A stretch of 29,191 nt of DNA from CAZCDS01 sp964497585 (GCA_964497585.1 CAZCDS010000077.1:1-29191), one strand, 5' to 3'; counted from the first letter of the stretch, positions 1 to 8,303 are shown. The notes: generated from the sequence alone by a model not told the origin. A program made the numbers and translations.

Positions 1-346
1 TGCCGAACGTCGGAGGATGGCTGGAAAAACACCTCGTCCCGGCCGTGGCAACGATCAGCGCCAAGGGACTCATCTAGGGCCTCAGCTTCGACTCCGGGAT
101 AAACCTTCTCCGCTGGCGACTGTCATCGGTCCTCGAGTGATCAGACTACTCTACCGGCCCGAAAGTTGGGATTTCTTGGGGAGGGGTGGGGGACGACCTG
201 CCGCAAGAAAGTTCTCGGTGGCGGATTCTGACAAACGAGGAGGGGAGCGTTCTGCTGTACCCGGTGATGATTAAGCTTGACCAAATAGCTGTTTTCGTGT
301 TTTAATATGGATTGTAGAATCTACGTGAAGTAACCTGAAGGACTTT
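1..346. other. Intergenic / no supported gene
   Basis: No convincing coding sequence was found here on either strand. The one forward frame (17-274) encodes an Arg/Gly/Pro-rich, low-complexity peptide that looks like chance GC-rich translation, with no ribosome-binding site and no recognisable fold. The last 70 bases become AT-rich and hold the likely promoter of the next gene. Confidence 0.5.
277..306 (+). promoter_or_regulatory. Candidate sigma-70 promoter of the 347 gene
   Basis: TTGACC at 277-282 (-35, 5 of 6 consensus) is followed after 18 bases by TTTAAT at 301-306 (-10). The site sits in an AT-rich patch about 40 bases upstream of the start at 347. The assignment is by pattern only. 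Confidence 0.4.
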
Positions 347-1252
347 ATGAGATTATTGCGCCAGCTAGACGTCCCAAGAGGGATAACGGGGATCATCGTT
401 ATGCTGGCCGTCCTGGTGGGTCCAGGTGTGGTGACCTGTCCGGCTCAATCGCTGTTCGCCTCTTTTCCTTCAGCCTATGTCGTTGAGACCATTGAAGGCT
501 ACATCGGCCCGATTTTCCCCCCAAAAGGCATTGGGAGTACCTTCCGCAGTGAGATCGGGACCAGTTTCACGCTGAACGATCTTCGGTCCGCGTATATTCG
601 TGGGGACCAGCTCGGAGAACTCGATCTGCGCGACGCATTCCCCCTTGACAAGGCTCCGAGCAAGATCGACTTCCATGGTAACTTCCGTCTCTGGCGTTTC
701 GGCCTTCGGTTCAACTATCAGTACTTTGAGGACGAGAACAAGGGCAAGAACATGGGGGAGCTTGACTTCACCGGGCTCAGCGTGGGAGGCGACGTTGACC
801 TGGTACAGCGACGGTATGCAACATTCGGTCTTTCGGGTGACTACTACTTCATCAATCCCAAGCTGCACGGAAGCTTCCATGCGGCAACCGTCATTGGTTA
901 CGATGACCAGGGCGTTCCGCTCCCCGGACCAGCCACGCTCAATATCACCGGTCAGCCCCCGTTGACCGCGGGACCGTACATGCGTTTCATGCCCCCAACG
1001 ATCATCGGCATGCCCATGCACATCGAAGCGTATTACAACTGGCCTCTTGGAGGGTCAACTCTGAGATCGTACGGTGTTCGCTTCGTCTTCAGACCTCAGG
1101 TCTATCGATTCGACCTAGCATGCAAGATCGGAGTTGGCGTGACCCATCTCAAGTTCAAGAATCTTCCCGAACTCTCTTCACTGGAACCTCAAAAGTGGGA
1201 AGTCGATTGCAAATGGGAGCAAGCCTCCCTCGAATTCGCCGTCTACTTCTAA
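347..1252 (+). CDS. Putative outer-membrane beta-barrel protein
   Basis: The 301-residue protein is predicted to be exported. Residues 1-12 are basic, residues 13-30 form a hydrophobic core, and a signal-peptidase I-like site follows near PAQS (32-35). The mature part alternates polar and aromatic or hydrophobic residues (FRLWRFGLRFNYQYF around 113-127) and ends in a phenylalanine (FAVYF), the C-terminal pattern used by the BAM machinery for outer-membrane barrels. No specific family was recognised. The start is supported by a GAAGGA Shine-Dalgarno element 6-7 bases upstream of the ATG and by an upstream promoter-like pair. It appears monocistronic and faces the omptin-like gene at 1644-2651 convergently. 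A secreted non-barrel protein is the main alternative. Confidence 0.7.
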   Translation: MRLLRQLDVPRGITGIIVMLAVLVGPGVVTCPAQSLFASFPSAYVVETIEGYIGPIFPPKGIGSTFRSEIGTSFTLNDLRSAYIRGDQLGELDLRDAFPLDKAPSKIDFHGNFRLWRFGLRFNYQYFEDENKGKNMGELDFTGLSVGGDVDLVQRRYATFGLSGDYYFINPKLHGSFHAATVIGYDDQGVPLPGPATLNITGQPPLTAGPYMRFMPPTIIGMPMHIEAYYNWPLGGSTLRSYGVRFVFRPQVYRFDLACKIGVGVTHLKFKNLPELSSLEPQKWEVDCKWEQASLEFAVYF

Positions 1253-1643
1253 CAGATCGCTTCAGAAAGACCGTTACCTTTTTTCGCCGTGGCCACGGCA
1301 CACCCTGACTGCCAAGGGCCGGTCCCACGTTCCGCAAGCACCCGAATGTCCGGCAGTGCTGCACCTGATACGAAACAAATGAAACGGTCTAGCAGGTGAG
1401 CGCGCACGGGCCTGTTAGCTCTCTGAGCCCCCGCTCCCTTCTTGAACTCCCGTATAGGTTCCCCTGTGACCGCCTCTGCTGACAGAGCTTGTCCCGTCCT
1501 TTCAGCGAAAGCCGGAATGCAGGTTCTTCAATGCCTCCCAGCCCTCGGCGCCCAGCCCCGGACCGGACGCCGATCCGGAGTTGGGCGGGGTGACGGACAC
1601 CGCGGCATCCGAGCGACTTGTTCTGTCTGTGAAAGGGCTCTAG
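1253..1643. other. Convergent intergenic gap
   Basis: This gap separates two convergent outer-membrane protein genes. It contains a perfect 14-base palindrome (1286-1299) without a loop or U-tract, and several short overlapping frames with Arg/Ser-rich translations that do not look like genes. No clear terminator or RNA was seen. Confidence 0.5.
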
Positions 1644-2651
1644 CTAGAAAAGGACTTCAGCGTAGGCAGACAGGGAACCCTGATCGGACCAGACCCTCGA
1701 CCCGTCAAAGGAGAAGTCGATCCCCAGGAGACGGTTGCTCAACCGATGGGAACCGGTGGTCATGATCCGATTGAAATCGCCTTCGATTCGGGCTTTGAGG
1801 GCTTGACCCACCATGAATTCAGCGCTCAGCGAGATATGCCAGGCATGGCCCCTCGTGTTCTCGTGCGTGAGGCGTTCTCCGATCCGCAGGAGGTGCAGAT
1901 CCTCGTTTTTTGCTCTCACTGCGGCGTAATCCACCTGGAGTAGGAGCTGAAATGCCCGCAATCGGGGAAGCAGGGTAGCAGCTCCCAGTGTCGATCGCAC
2001 GAGCGCTCCCGCGTAGTAGTGAACAAAGGTTTGCCTGAACTCGATCCCGTCTCCCGGAAGGTCGGCGGCATTCCCCTGCAAGTCGACCTGAAATCCATCG
2101 TGAGTGGTGAGATCGAAGTGTTGATATCGATAGCCGATAAGGGGTTTGATATTAACACACGTAACGAGCGGATTCGGCAGAGCCAGATGCAGATCGAGCA
2201 ATATGCCCTTGTTCAGCCTGCATCGGGAGTCGCTGAAGATCGTCTTTTGATCGAGATGATCACCGTCATCCCAATCGCTGTCCTGCATCTTCAACGCGCT
2301 CTCCTCATTGAGATTGATCCATCCCTGGCACTGCAAGGACCATGAAGCTGTATCACAGCCTGCCTTGAGCCCGAGGAACCACTGGTCGATGGGGAACTCG
2401 AGACGACTGAGCGGATCCTGGTGAGGTGGAAATGGATTCGGGAATTGATACGACGTGAAACTGTTAATGAATTTTTTTAATCCCACCGCGTGGTGATATT
2501 GCATGCCGTCCAGCAGGACCGCGCCGACCCCTGTCGTCGATCCGGGAATCACGAAACGTGCGGGAACGCCGTAAGGAACCTGAGCTTGCGAGACAGCCAC
2601 TGCAACGAGAGAAACCAGAAGTGCGAAGGCGTAAGCCCGAGCTAAAACCAT
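1644..2651 (-). CDS. Omptin-like outer-membrane aspartyl protease (divergent)
   Basis: The 335-residue protein has a signal peptide (hydrophobic core 7-20, cleavage near SQA-Q 21-24) and ends in a C-terminal Phe. Its second half follows the omptin (OmpT/Pla) plan. MQDSDW (122-127) corresponds to the omptin segment carrying catalytic Asp83/Asp85, and EDLH (250-253) to the segment carrying Asp210/His212. From the second Asp of the first pair (D126) to the Asp of the DxH (D251) is 125 residues, the same as OmpT D85 to D210. Segments resembling omptin strands follow (GYRYQHFDL 173-181; ARIEGDFNRI 287-296). Omptins are ten-stranded barrels that cleave exported peptides or host proteins at the cell surface, usually next to basic residues, and need LPS. 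Family members are about 300 residues mature, so this length fits. AAGGA lies about 7 bases upstream of the ATG. The overall sequence is distant, so the substrate is unknown. Confidence 0.72.
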   Translation of the reverse strand: MVLARAYAFALLVSLVAVAVSQAQVPYGVPARFVIPGSTTGVGAVLLDGMQYHHAVGLKKFINSFTSYQFPNPFPPHQDPLSRLEFPIDQWFLGLKAGCDTASWSLQCQGWINLNEESALKMQDSDWDDGDHLDQKTIFSDSRCRLNKGILLDLHLALPNPLVTCVNIKPLIGYRYQHFDLTTHDGFQVDLQGNAADLPGDGIEFRQTFVHYYAGALVRSTLGAATLLPRLRAFQLLLQVDYAAVRAKNEDLHLLRIGERLTHENTRGHAWHISLSAEFMVGQALKARIEGDFNRIMTTGSHRLSNRLLGIDFSFDGSRVWSDQGSLSAYAEVLF

Positions 2652-3072
2652 ACCCTGTCCTTGTGTAACAGCGGCCGGTCCCTGAGGCGGTCCGACCGAA
2701 CGAAGAGAAACGAAAACGGGAATCCTCAGTCCTTAAACGACGGCGGAAACCCGAGGCATGTAAGCGACACCTGAAATACGGAAATTGGCTACCTGTAAGG
2801 CCAATTCCGACACAGTCGCCGTGTGCAATCCGTGCACCACCCGACCCGGAGGAACGTCATCTTCCCGCTCACTCCTGTCCAGGAGCCGGAGCCGGAGGAA
2901 CGTCCGCGACCGATACTTCCTATACGTCCGGGACATTTGGTTCCGAGTCTGTTGCGGAAGTTTATCTCCGTCGTCAAGACCCGGAGCAGATCTCTGCAAC
3001 CATCGTCCCTGAGATCATAGTGAATCGAAAAAGATAATAACATAAGGGTAATGGAGTGTCAACCGAGAAAGA
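2652..3072. other. Intergenic region upstream of the omptin-like gene
   Basis: No supported gene. The dodecamer CCGGAGGAACGT occurs twice (about 2848 and 2894) within otherwise unremarkable sequence, and the last 60 bases are AT-rich. The short frames on both strands are Arg/Ser/Pro-rich and overlap one another in a way typical of non-coding DNA. Confidence 0.45.
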
Positions 3073-3294
3073 ATGTTTGATTTATCAGATAGTCTGCTTC
3101 ATGATCCACAGACAATATATTATTATAGCAAGATAATTAACGAAATCGAAGGGGCTGCCCCGCTGAGCCCTTACCGTTACCGTTACCTGCCAACCCTCTT
3201 CGAAGGCCTTTTCTTGGTTGATCTGTTAGACTTCAAGCGTGAGATTTCCCGGACCCAGGATCAACGAGGGCTTGGCCGCGGAGGACGGAGCTGA
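3073..3294 (+). pseudogene. Truncated DUF3786-like paralogue (N-terminal fragment)
   Basis: The frame encodes 73 residues, of which the first 55 resemble the N-terminal part of the intact DUF3786 protein just downstream (3429-4103). Both contain HDPxTI (residues 10-15 here, 35-40 there), and 27-34 residues later both have a hydrophobic stretch ending in DLL plus an aromatic and a basic residue (LFLVDLLDFK against WFVLDLLPYR). The copy carries about seven extra residues before that stretch. After DFKREISRTQD the similarity stops and an Arg/Gly-rich tail runs to the stop, so the C-terminal two thirds of the family is missing. The first third is unusually AT-rich. It may be a dead duplicate or a short expressed protein; a weak purine stretch precedes the ATG. 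Confidence 0.4.
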
Positions 3295-3428
3295 TATCAT
3301 TGTGTAGTCTGGCAGGTAGGCTGCAACAATTCATGCCTGTGGAAGGGACTGTGCAGGCCGGGTGTGTGCGACAGTCGATCTGAAGCCCGTCATCGATTAT
3401 TGGTGTAATCCGGCGAAGAGGGGTATGA

Positions 3429-4103
3429 GTGCCTGACGAATACACGATGTGGCTTGAACGTGCCCAAAGCGGGAAGAACGTGAATGAGCTCGAAAGGGCC
3501 TATGAGGAGCTCATGGGAACCGTCCGAAGACACGACCCGCTTACCATAGCCGAACAGACCGAGTCCCTGTACAGAGCAGATGGGGTACCGAGGATCGAAG
3601 TCCCTTTCCTCCATAGCTGGTTTGTTTTGGACCTGCTCCCGTACAGAGTGCGTGCGGGGCACAGTTGTATTGATACGTTGCCCCTCAAGGTGCTCTTCCT
3701 CCAGCACCTTATCGCGGCTGCCGAAAACCAGGGAACCGCCGTCAGAGTGATGGGCGAGTGGATCGACTTTCGTTCCTTGCAGCATGGGGCCTTTCTCGGG
3801 GCCCATTTTGCGCGAAACACGACGGAAATGCTGGACCATTTCTTTAGCCTGGGCCGGGAGGAGCGCATGTCCCGGGCCTTGGCGTGGGGCGGCAAGCCGC
3901 TTGAACTGGCAGACGAGGGGCTACTCTTCCGAATCTTTCCGAGGCTGCCGATGGCGATCATACATTGGAGGGGAGACGAAGAGTTTCCACCGTATAGCAA
4001 GATATTGTTCGACATCTCAGCCAGCAATTTCATGCCGACCCAGGGACTCGCTGCACTTGCCGAGTTCCTCGTGCACAGGCTTTCCGATGACACGGATGAC
4101 TGA
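3429..4103 (+). CDS. DUF3786 domain-containing protein
   Basis: The 224-residue soluble protein matches the DUF3786 pattern. An N-terminal helix (1-34) is followed by HDPLTIAEQT (35-44), a hydrophobic strand WFVLDLLPYRVR (64-75), the GEWIDFRSLQHG motif (109-120), and a C-terminal FPRLPMAIIHWRGDEEF segment (170-186) with DISASNFMPTQGLAALAEFL (195-214). The family occurs mainly in anaerobes, often near corrinoid or one-carbon genes, and has no established reaction. The start is GTG at 3429, preceded by a GAAGAGGGG purine stretch; a nearby ATG at 3425 is out of frame and stops after three codons. It is apparently monocistronic and converges with the TPR gene at 4266. A truncated paralogue lies directly upstream. 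Confidence 0.8.
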   Translation: MPDEYTMWLERAQSGKNVNELERAYEELMGTVRRHDPLTIAEQTESLYRADGVPRIEVPFLHSWFVLDLLPYRVRAGHSCIDTLPLKVLFLQHLIAAAENQGTAVRVMGEWIDFRSLQHGAFLGAHFARNTTEMLDHFFSLGREERMSRALAWGGKPLELADEGLLFRIFPRLPMAIIHWRGDEEFPPYSKILFDISASNFMPTQGLAALAEFLVHRLSDDTDD

Positions 4104-4265
4104 ATACCGGTTCATCGGAATGACCCGCTGCTTTCTCCTCACATCCTTTGCGATCTCTCTTAGGTTCTTCGAAAGCCCGTTTTCCCGAGACCGGACCGCG
4201 GGAACGGGGAAAAGGGGGACCCGTGTTCGCGGGCCAGAAGAGCACAGCGCGCCTCGTACTCCAAT

Positions 4266-4883
4266 TTACTCACTGGCCCGTTGCGGCGTCTTTTCCTCCT
4301 TGGCCTGAGGTTTTTGCGCGTGGAGTTTCTCCCGCAACTGCTTCACCCAGGGACGGACCATGACCGCGTGAGGAGCGTTTCCCGCTTTTTCGAGGAACGT
4401 CTCCCATGTGCGGAGAGCTTCCGGCAGGTTCTTCATATCATCACGCAGCACGAGCCCCAGGTTAAAGAGCGCCACCGCATGGCCTGGATTTACTTTCAGG
4501 GCTTCTCTGAATTTTGCCACGGCCTGCTTGGGCTTCTTCATCCTGCGCAGACAGACACCGAGATCGGTAATGACATCCGCATTCTTGGGATCCAGGGCCA
4601 CGGCTTTCTCATAGGTTTCCGCCGCCTTGGGGTAGTTACCGAGATCGAAGTAACCATTTGCCACACGGACGATGGTGCTGACATCGTTGGGATTGGCAGC
4701 GAGCATTCGTTCGAGCACTGCGGTTCGTTCCTTCGAGGGCATTTCGGTCGGAGCAGGGGTGGCGCGGGGCAACGTTTCCTTCGGTCCTGTACCAAAGTCC
4801 AGCCTCCAGGCCGAAAACACGACTCCCGTAAGGAAGCCAACTCCAAAGACGAGCACCCAGGACAAGAACGATTGGGACTTCAT
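4266..4883 (-). CDS. Membrane-anchored TPR-repeat protein
   Basis: The 205-residue protein starts with a single hydrophobic segment (residues 6-26) acting as an uncleaved anchor, then a Pro/Thr-rich linker (34-50), and then about three tetratricopeptide repeats. Repeat 1 is around 66-101 (GYFDLGNYPKAAETYEKAVALDP), repeat 2 around 102-135 (LGVCLRRMKKPKQAVAKF), and repeat 3 from 136 (ALFNLGLVLRDDMKNLPEAL). The C-terminus is Lys/Glu/Gln-rich. TPR domains are protein-protein scaffolds. The topology, with a short N-terminal anchor and soluble TPRs, resembles the TPR part of cytochrome c maturation proteins (CcmH/CcmI type), but no other ccm gene is nearby, so this is only an analogy. A GAGGT ribosome-binding site lies about 5 bases upstream of the ATG. 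It is convergent with the DUF3786 gene. Confidence 0.85.
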   Translation of the reverse strand: MKSQSFLSWVLVFGVGFLTGVVFSAWRLDFGTGPKETLPRATPAPTEMPSKERTAVLERMLAANPNDVSTIVRVANGYFDLGNYPKAAETYEKAVALDPKNADVITDLGVCLRRMKKPKQAVAKFREALKVNPGHAVALFNLGLVLRDDMKNLPEALRTWETFLEKAGNAPHAVMVRPWVKQLREKLHAQKPQAKEEKTPQRASE

Positions 4884-5118
4884 AATACCTCAACTCCGTT
4901 AATCCGCCGGCAGCGGTTCGAATGGTCCACCCGGGACAGCACCACTTCACGGAACCGCGGCCGCGTTCCCGGATGCCTTTTGCCAATAATGCGCGGAAGC
5001 ACTATAGCACAGGGGGAGTGCCAGGAAAACAGGGCATCCGTAACCGGATTCCAGGTCAAAGAATCTGATGCCCAGCCGATCTTTTCCATGGTAATGTCAC
5101 CACGGAGGAGGTGTGCCC

Positions 5119-6384
5119 ATGGAGGATCTGAAAAAGAAGTACAAGACGGTTATGGCCGATCATTTCCCCGAAGTGATGAGGATCACTTTCGGAGACCAGA
5201 CCCTTGAATACCGCAAAAAGACCTGGAAGATCCCCGGCTCGTCGAGTGAACTCATAGAAATGGGCCTGCGGTACGGTGAGAATCCGGGACAAGAGGCGGC
5301 CCTGTACGAGCTGGTTAACGGGAATCTCAGCCTCGGCGGTTGCACGTTCGTATCTCCGGGCAAGGGACTCGTGAGCGCCATTACCGAATCCGACATGATT
5401 CAGGCTGGCAAGCATCCCGGCAAGATCAATCTCACCGACGTGGACAACGCGCTGAATATACTGAAATTCATGCCTGAAAAACCCGCCTGCGCGATTATGA
5501 AGCACAACAATCCGTCAGGCGTCGCAATCCAGAACAGCCTGATCGAGGCCTATGACAAGGCAAACATGGCCGACCGAATCGCCGCGTTCGGCGGCGCGGC
5601 TGCCTTCAACCGCCCGGTGGACAAAGAGACGGCAAAGCGTATTTCCGAAAACTACCTCGAGGTTGTCGCGGCTCCCGAGTACGAGGCAGGCGCGGTCGAT
5701 CTGCTCGCCAGACGCAAGAATCTGAGAATCCTCGTGATCCCGAGAATGGACAGACTTAACGAATACGTGGGCTTCCGGTTCGTCGATTTCAAGTCTCTCA
5801 TTGACGGAGGAATCATCGTCCAGCAGTCTTCGGTCAATCCGATTCGTACCAGGGAGGATCTCAAGCCCGCCCGCGCCACGTACCAGGGCAGAGAATATGT
5901 AATCGAACGCGCACCCACGCATCGAGAGGTCAACGACATGATATTCGGTTGGGCGGTTGAACAGGGTGTCACGTCCAACTCGGTGATCTATGTGAAGGAC
6001 GGCTGTACCGTCGGAATCGGCACAGGAGAACAGGACCGGGTCGGTGTCGCGGAACTCGCGGTGGTAAAGGCCTACACCAAATACCGGGATCGGATCTGTT
6101 TCGAGCAACATGGCGTGCCGTTCAATGAGATGAGAGACGAAAAGACCCGTGAACAGCTTACTGAGGAGACCGCGGAACGGAAGGCCGGTCTCGTGGGATC
6201 GGTCATGGTATCGGACGCGTTCTTCCCGTTCAGGGACGGCGTCGATGTGGGAATGCGGGAAGGTGTGTCCGCTGTTGTCCATCCCGGGGGCTCGGAGAGG
6301 GACTTCGAATCAATTGAGGCATGTAACGAGGCTCAGCCTCAGGTGGCCATGATGTTCACGGGGGAACGGTCTTTCAAGCATTGA
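5119..6384 (+). CDS. purH: Stand-alone AICAR transformylase (PurH C-terminal-type)
   Basis: The enzyme is predicted to formylate AICAR with 10-formyl-tetrahydrofolate to give FAICAR, the penultimate step of purine synthesis, in the cytosol. The 421 residues match only the transformylase half of PurH: LRYGENPGQ (50-58, the family's RYGENPHQ), KHNNPSG (128-134, the catalytic Lys-His motif), AFGGAAAFNRPV (156-167), and VVHPGGSERD near the C-terminus. The N-terminal IMP cyclohydrolase domain of about 200 residues found in ordinary bifunctional PurH is absent, and no sequence for it lies upstream. The start is set by AGGAGGT (5106-5112) six bases before ATG 5119; the in-frame GTG at 5113 abuts the Shine-Dalgarno and is unlikely to be used. 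No other purine genes are adjacent, so IMP cyclohydrolase must be encoded elsewhere. Confidence 0.9.
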   Translation: MEDLKKKYKTVMADHFPEVMRITFGDQTLEYRKKTWKIPGSSSELIEMGLRYGENPGQEAALYELVNGNLSLGGCTFVSPGKGLVSAITESDMIQAGKHPGKINLTDVDNALNILKFMPEKPACAIMKHNNPSGVAIQNSLIEAYDKANMADRIAAFGGAAAFNRPVDKETAKRISENYLEVVAAPEYEAGAVDLLARRKNLRILVIPRMDRLNEYVGFRFVDFKSLIDGGIIVQQSSVNPIRTREDLKPARATYQGREYVIERAPTHREVNDMIFGWAVEQGVTSNSVIYVKDGCTVGIGTGEQDRVGVAELAVVKAYTKYRDRICFEQHGVPFNEMRDEKTREQLTEETAERKAGLVGSVMVSDAFFPFRDGVDVGMREGVSAVVHPGGSERDFESIEACNEAQPQVAMMFTGERSFKH

Positions 6385-6720
6385 TTGACGTGGGACGGAA
6401 AAGAACACCTCATGCTTCCAAGAATTGCGGTTACGCCGAGGAAATCCCAGCACCCCCTCCGAGATAGACCGGGGTGAAGGAGAATCTCACTTGTTTGGAG
6501 ATGTATTCGTATGAAGCAGCACCATGGAGCCACAGCCTCAGCTTAGAATAACCTTGTCATGTGGGTAAGTGGAGGTCCGGCGTCTCTGCGGGACTACGCC
6601 CTTAGGGACTGTCACTTGGTTTCCCAGGAGAGACTCAGGGCTTGCGCTCCAGCGCTGCACCGCGCACCCTGCGCTTCGTCCGTGCTGGAGAAGGAGCGTA
6701 GGCTCGGGCGCTCAATCCTC
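6385..6720. other. Intergenic gap
   Basis: No supported gene lies between purH and the L,D-transpeptidase promoter. A CACCCC/GGGGTG inverted repeat (about 6452-6477) could fold but has no following T-tract, so it is not called as a terminator. Confidence 0.45.
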
Positions 6721-6749
6721 TTGACTTTGTCTTTACATTTCGGTATCTT
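6721..6749 (+). promoter_or_regulatory. Sigma-70-type promoter of the L,D-transpeptidase gene
   Basis: TTGACT (6721-6726, 5 of 6 consensus) and TATCTT (6744-6749, 4 of 6) are separated by exactly 17 bases. Transcription would begin near 6756, about 20 bases before the ATG at 6775. This is a pattern-based call. Confidence 0.5.
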
Positions 6750-6774
6750 ATTCTGAGTATTTGTTCGGAAACAC

Positions 6775-7443
6775 ATGCACGATTTTTCTTTGCCAATGAA
6801 ATTACCGCTCAGGCGTCTTCGAAGAATCTCCTTCTCACTGCTCAAGCTCTTGCCTTTTCTCCTGACGGTCCTGATCCTGCGGGTCGACTGCTCTCACGCG
6901 GGATCCTTGGCCTGGGCCTACCAGGGGAGAGGGGAGGGAAATCGGTTAAGGGTCGTCATACACAAGGACGCACAGCTCCTGGAGATTCAGAGAAAGGGTA
7001 AAGTCTTGCGGACCTATCGCGTCTGCCTCGGTTTGAACCCGAGGGGCGCCAAGAAGGCCGTCGGTGACAAGAGGACCCCCGAGGGAGAATATTTCATCTG
7101 CATGAAACAGGCGGGCAGTAAGTTCCACCGGTTCCTCGGAATAAGCTATCCCGGTGAACAAGATGCCAAGCGCGCCTTTGAGAAAGGACTCATTTCACTC
7201 GATGCGCGTAATTCCATCATTGAAAAGGTGCGCCAGGGCAAGACGCCTCCCTGGAACACGAAGCTCGGCGGATGGGTCGGTATCCACGGCTATCCCACAG
7301 ACGATTACAAGAGGCTCTGGATTTCGCTCTTCTTTCCCAAGCCTCACAACTGGACCGACGGGTGCATCGCTCTGTGGAATTTCGAAGTTGAGGAACTCTT
7401 CAGAAGCGTTCCGGTCGGAACACCGGTGACAATCCTCCCCTAG
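6775..7443 (+). CDS. L,D-transpeptidase (YkuD family)
   Basis: The protein is predicted to cross-link peptidoglycan 3-3, or to attach or trim cell-wall peptides, in the periplasm. It has 222 residues: a basic N-terminus (PLRRLRR 11-17), a hydrophobic export segment (20-36), then a YkuD domain from about 57. The domain begins LRVVIHKDAQLLEIQRKGK (58-76), continues with the GDKRTPEGEYFI strand (97-108), and ends with the catalytic signature HGYP (171-174) and WTDGCIAL (193-200). H171 and C197 are the predicted catalytic pair. The motif has Asp-Gly-Cys where classical YkuD proteins have His-Gly-Cys, a known variant in deltaproteobacterial members. The start at 6775 is preceded by a weak CGGA element; Met8 (6796) is an alternative. 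The gene is monocistronic with its own promoter. Confidence 0.88.
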   Translation: MHDFSLPMKLPLRRLRRISFSLLKLLPFLLTVLILRVDCSHAGSLAWAYQGRGEGNRLRVVIHKDAQLLEIQRKGKVLRTYRVCLGLNPRGAKKAVGDKRTPEGEYFICMKQAGSKFHRFLGISYPGEQDAKRAFEKGLISLDARNSIIEKVRQGKTPPWNTKLGGWVGIHGYPTDDYKRLWISLFFPKPHNWTDGCIALWNFEVEELFRSVPVGTPVTILP

Positions 7444-7596
7444 GAACTTCTATCCCCTCTAAAAGACCATCACGCGTCTCGCGGGGCATGAAAAACTCTC
7501 TTCACTCGATCGGGGCTTGCCTCGGGATATGCCCGCAGCGAGGGAAAAGGGGAATCGGGTGCCTGTCCGTTATCGGCGCACAGGTACGCTATGGCA

Positions 7597-8292
7597 TCAG
7601 GAGGGCTCCTCCGCTTGCTTCGGCTTGCTTGGGCTTGCGTCCTCTTTTGGGGTCAGTCCGGCCTTTTCCAGGTCTTTCTCGTTCTGCTCGATATATTTTT
7701 CCGCCTGGTCGATCAGCTTCTTGAGGTCCGGAACGGACATCGAGTGTATGTAGTCTATTTCGCTCTGAATCTCCCTGAGGATGTTTGCGAGCTTTGCCTG
7801 GCGCTCCTCAACGGCTACCAGCGTTGCAGGGAGATCGGAGGCGACGTTCCAGGGGCCGAGTATTCTCCTCCTACCGAGAAAGACGAGAGTCAGGGGAAAG
7901 CCAATCGCTATGACGACCAGGATTATGACCGCGGTCCTGGCGAGCTTGATCATTTGATTTCCAATGAGCTTGTTGTACAGACTTCTTTCCCACAGGTCCT
8001 GGAGAGTCTCTTCCATTCCCTGGAGACGTTGCTCCGCATCGATGAGGCGTGCATCCGTACTCATGGAACCCGTGGAGTTCCCGGGGGACTTGGCCGACTC
8101 TTTCCTCACTGTCCGGAGATTTTCCCGCGAGTCAGTGGCAGGCTGGGCGATTCGAGGTAAGTCGAGTCCTGGCGAATCCGAGCCCCAGCCCGGTACCGGT
8201 TGAGCAATAAGCGCCAAAATTGCCACACCGGATGCGAGTGCACCGAAGAGTAAGCCTCGGTATACTGTACGAAAGGAATTCTTCGCTCTCAT
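7597..8292 (-). CDS. Two-helix membrane protein with coiled coils (unknown function)
   Basis: No family was recognised for this 231-residue protein. It has an N-terminal hydrophobic segment (11-30, signal peptide or anchor), a Ser/Pro/Asp-rich linker (35-80), a helical heptad-like stretch (82-108), a strong transmembrane helix (118-139), a basic stop-transfer cluster (GRRR 140-143), a long charged helix likely to form a coiled coil (158-210), and a Lys/Pro/Glu-rich tail. An ideal AAGGAGT Shine-Dalgarno precedes the ATG. It begins only about 11 bases after the stop of the PLP enzyme gene (8304-9491), so the two are very probably co-transcribed. A structural or scaffold role at the inner membrane is possible but unsupported. 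Confidence 0.8.
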   Translation of the reverse strand: MRAKNSFRTVYRGLLFGALASGVAILALIAQPVPGWGSDSPGLDLPRIAQPATDSRENLRTVRKESAKSPGNSTGSMSTDARLIDAEQRLQGMEETLQDLWERSLYNKLIGNQMIKLARTAVIILVVIAIGFPLTLVFLGRRRILGPWNVASDLPATLVAVEERQAKLANILREIQSEIDYIHSMSVPDLKKLIDQAEKYIEQNEKDLEKAGLTPKEDASPSKPKQAEEPS

Positions 8293-8303
8293 TTCCGGAC
8301 TCC

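Noticed and set aside
17..274. Forward frame of 85 codons at the window start
   Set aside because: Low-complexity Arg/Gly/Pro-rich translation, no RBS and no homologous motif.
1286..1299. Perfect 14-base palindrome between convergent genes
   Set aside because: It has no loop and no T-tract on either strand, so it does not fit an intrinsic terminator; a lone palindrome of this size is weak evidence for an operator.
4175..4213. Bulged inverted repeat between the DUF3786 and TPR genes
   Set aside because: The stem pairs only with a two-base bulge and lacks a convincing U-tract on either strand, so it was not called as a bidirectional terminator.
4905..4945. GGTTCGAAT resembling a tRNA T-loop
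   Set aside because: The flanking bases cannot form the T-stem, and no anticodon or acceptor stem is found at the right distances on either strand.
5515..6282. Minus-strand open frame of 255 codons
   Set aside because: It is opposite purH, with no RBS or recognisable domain; a shadow frame.
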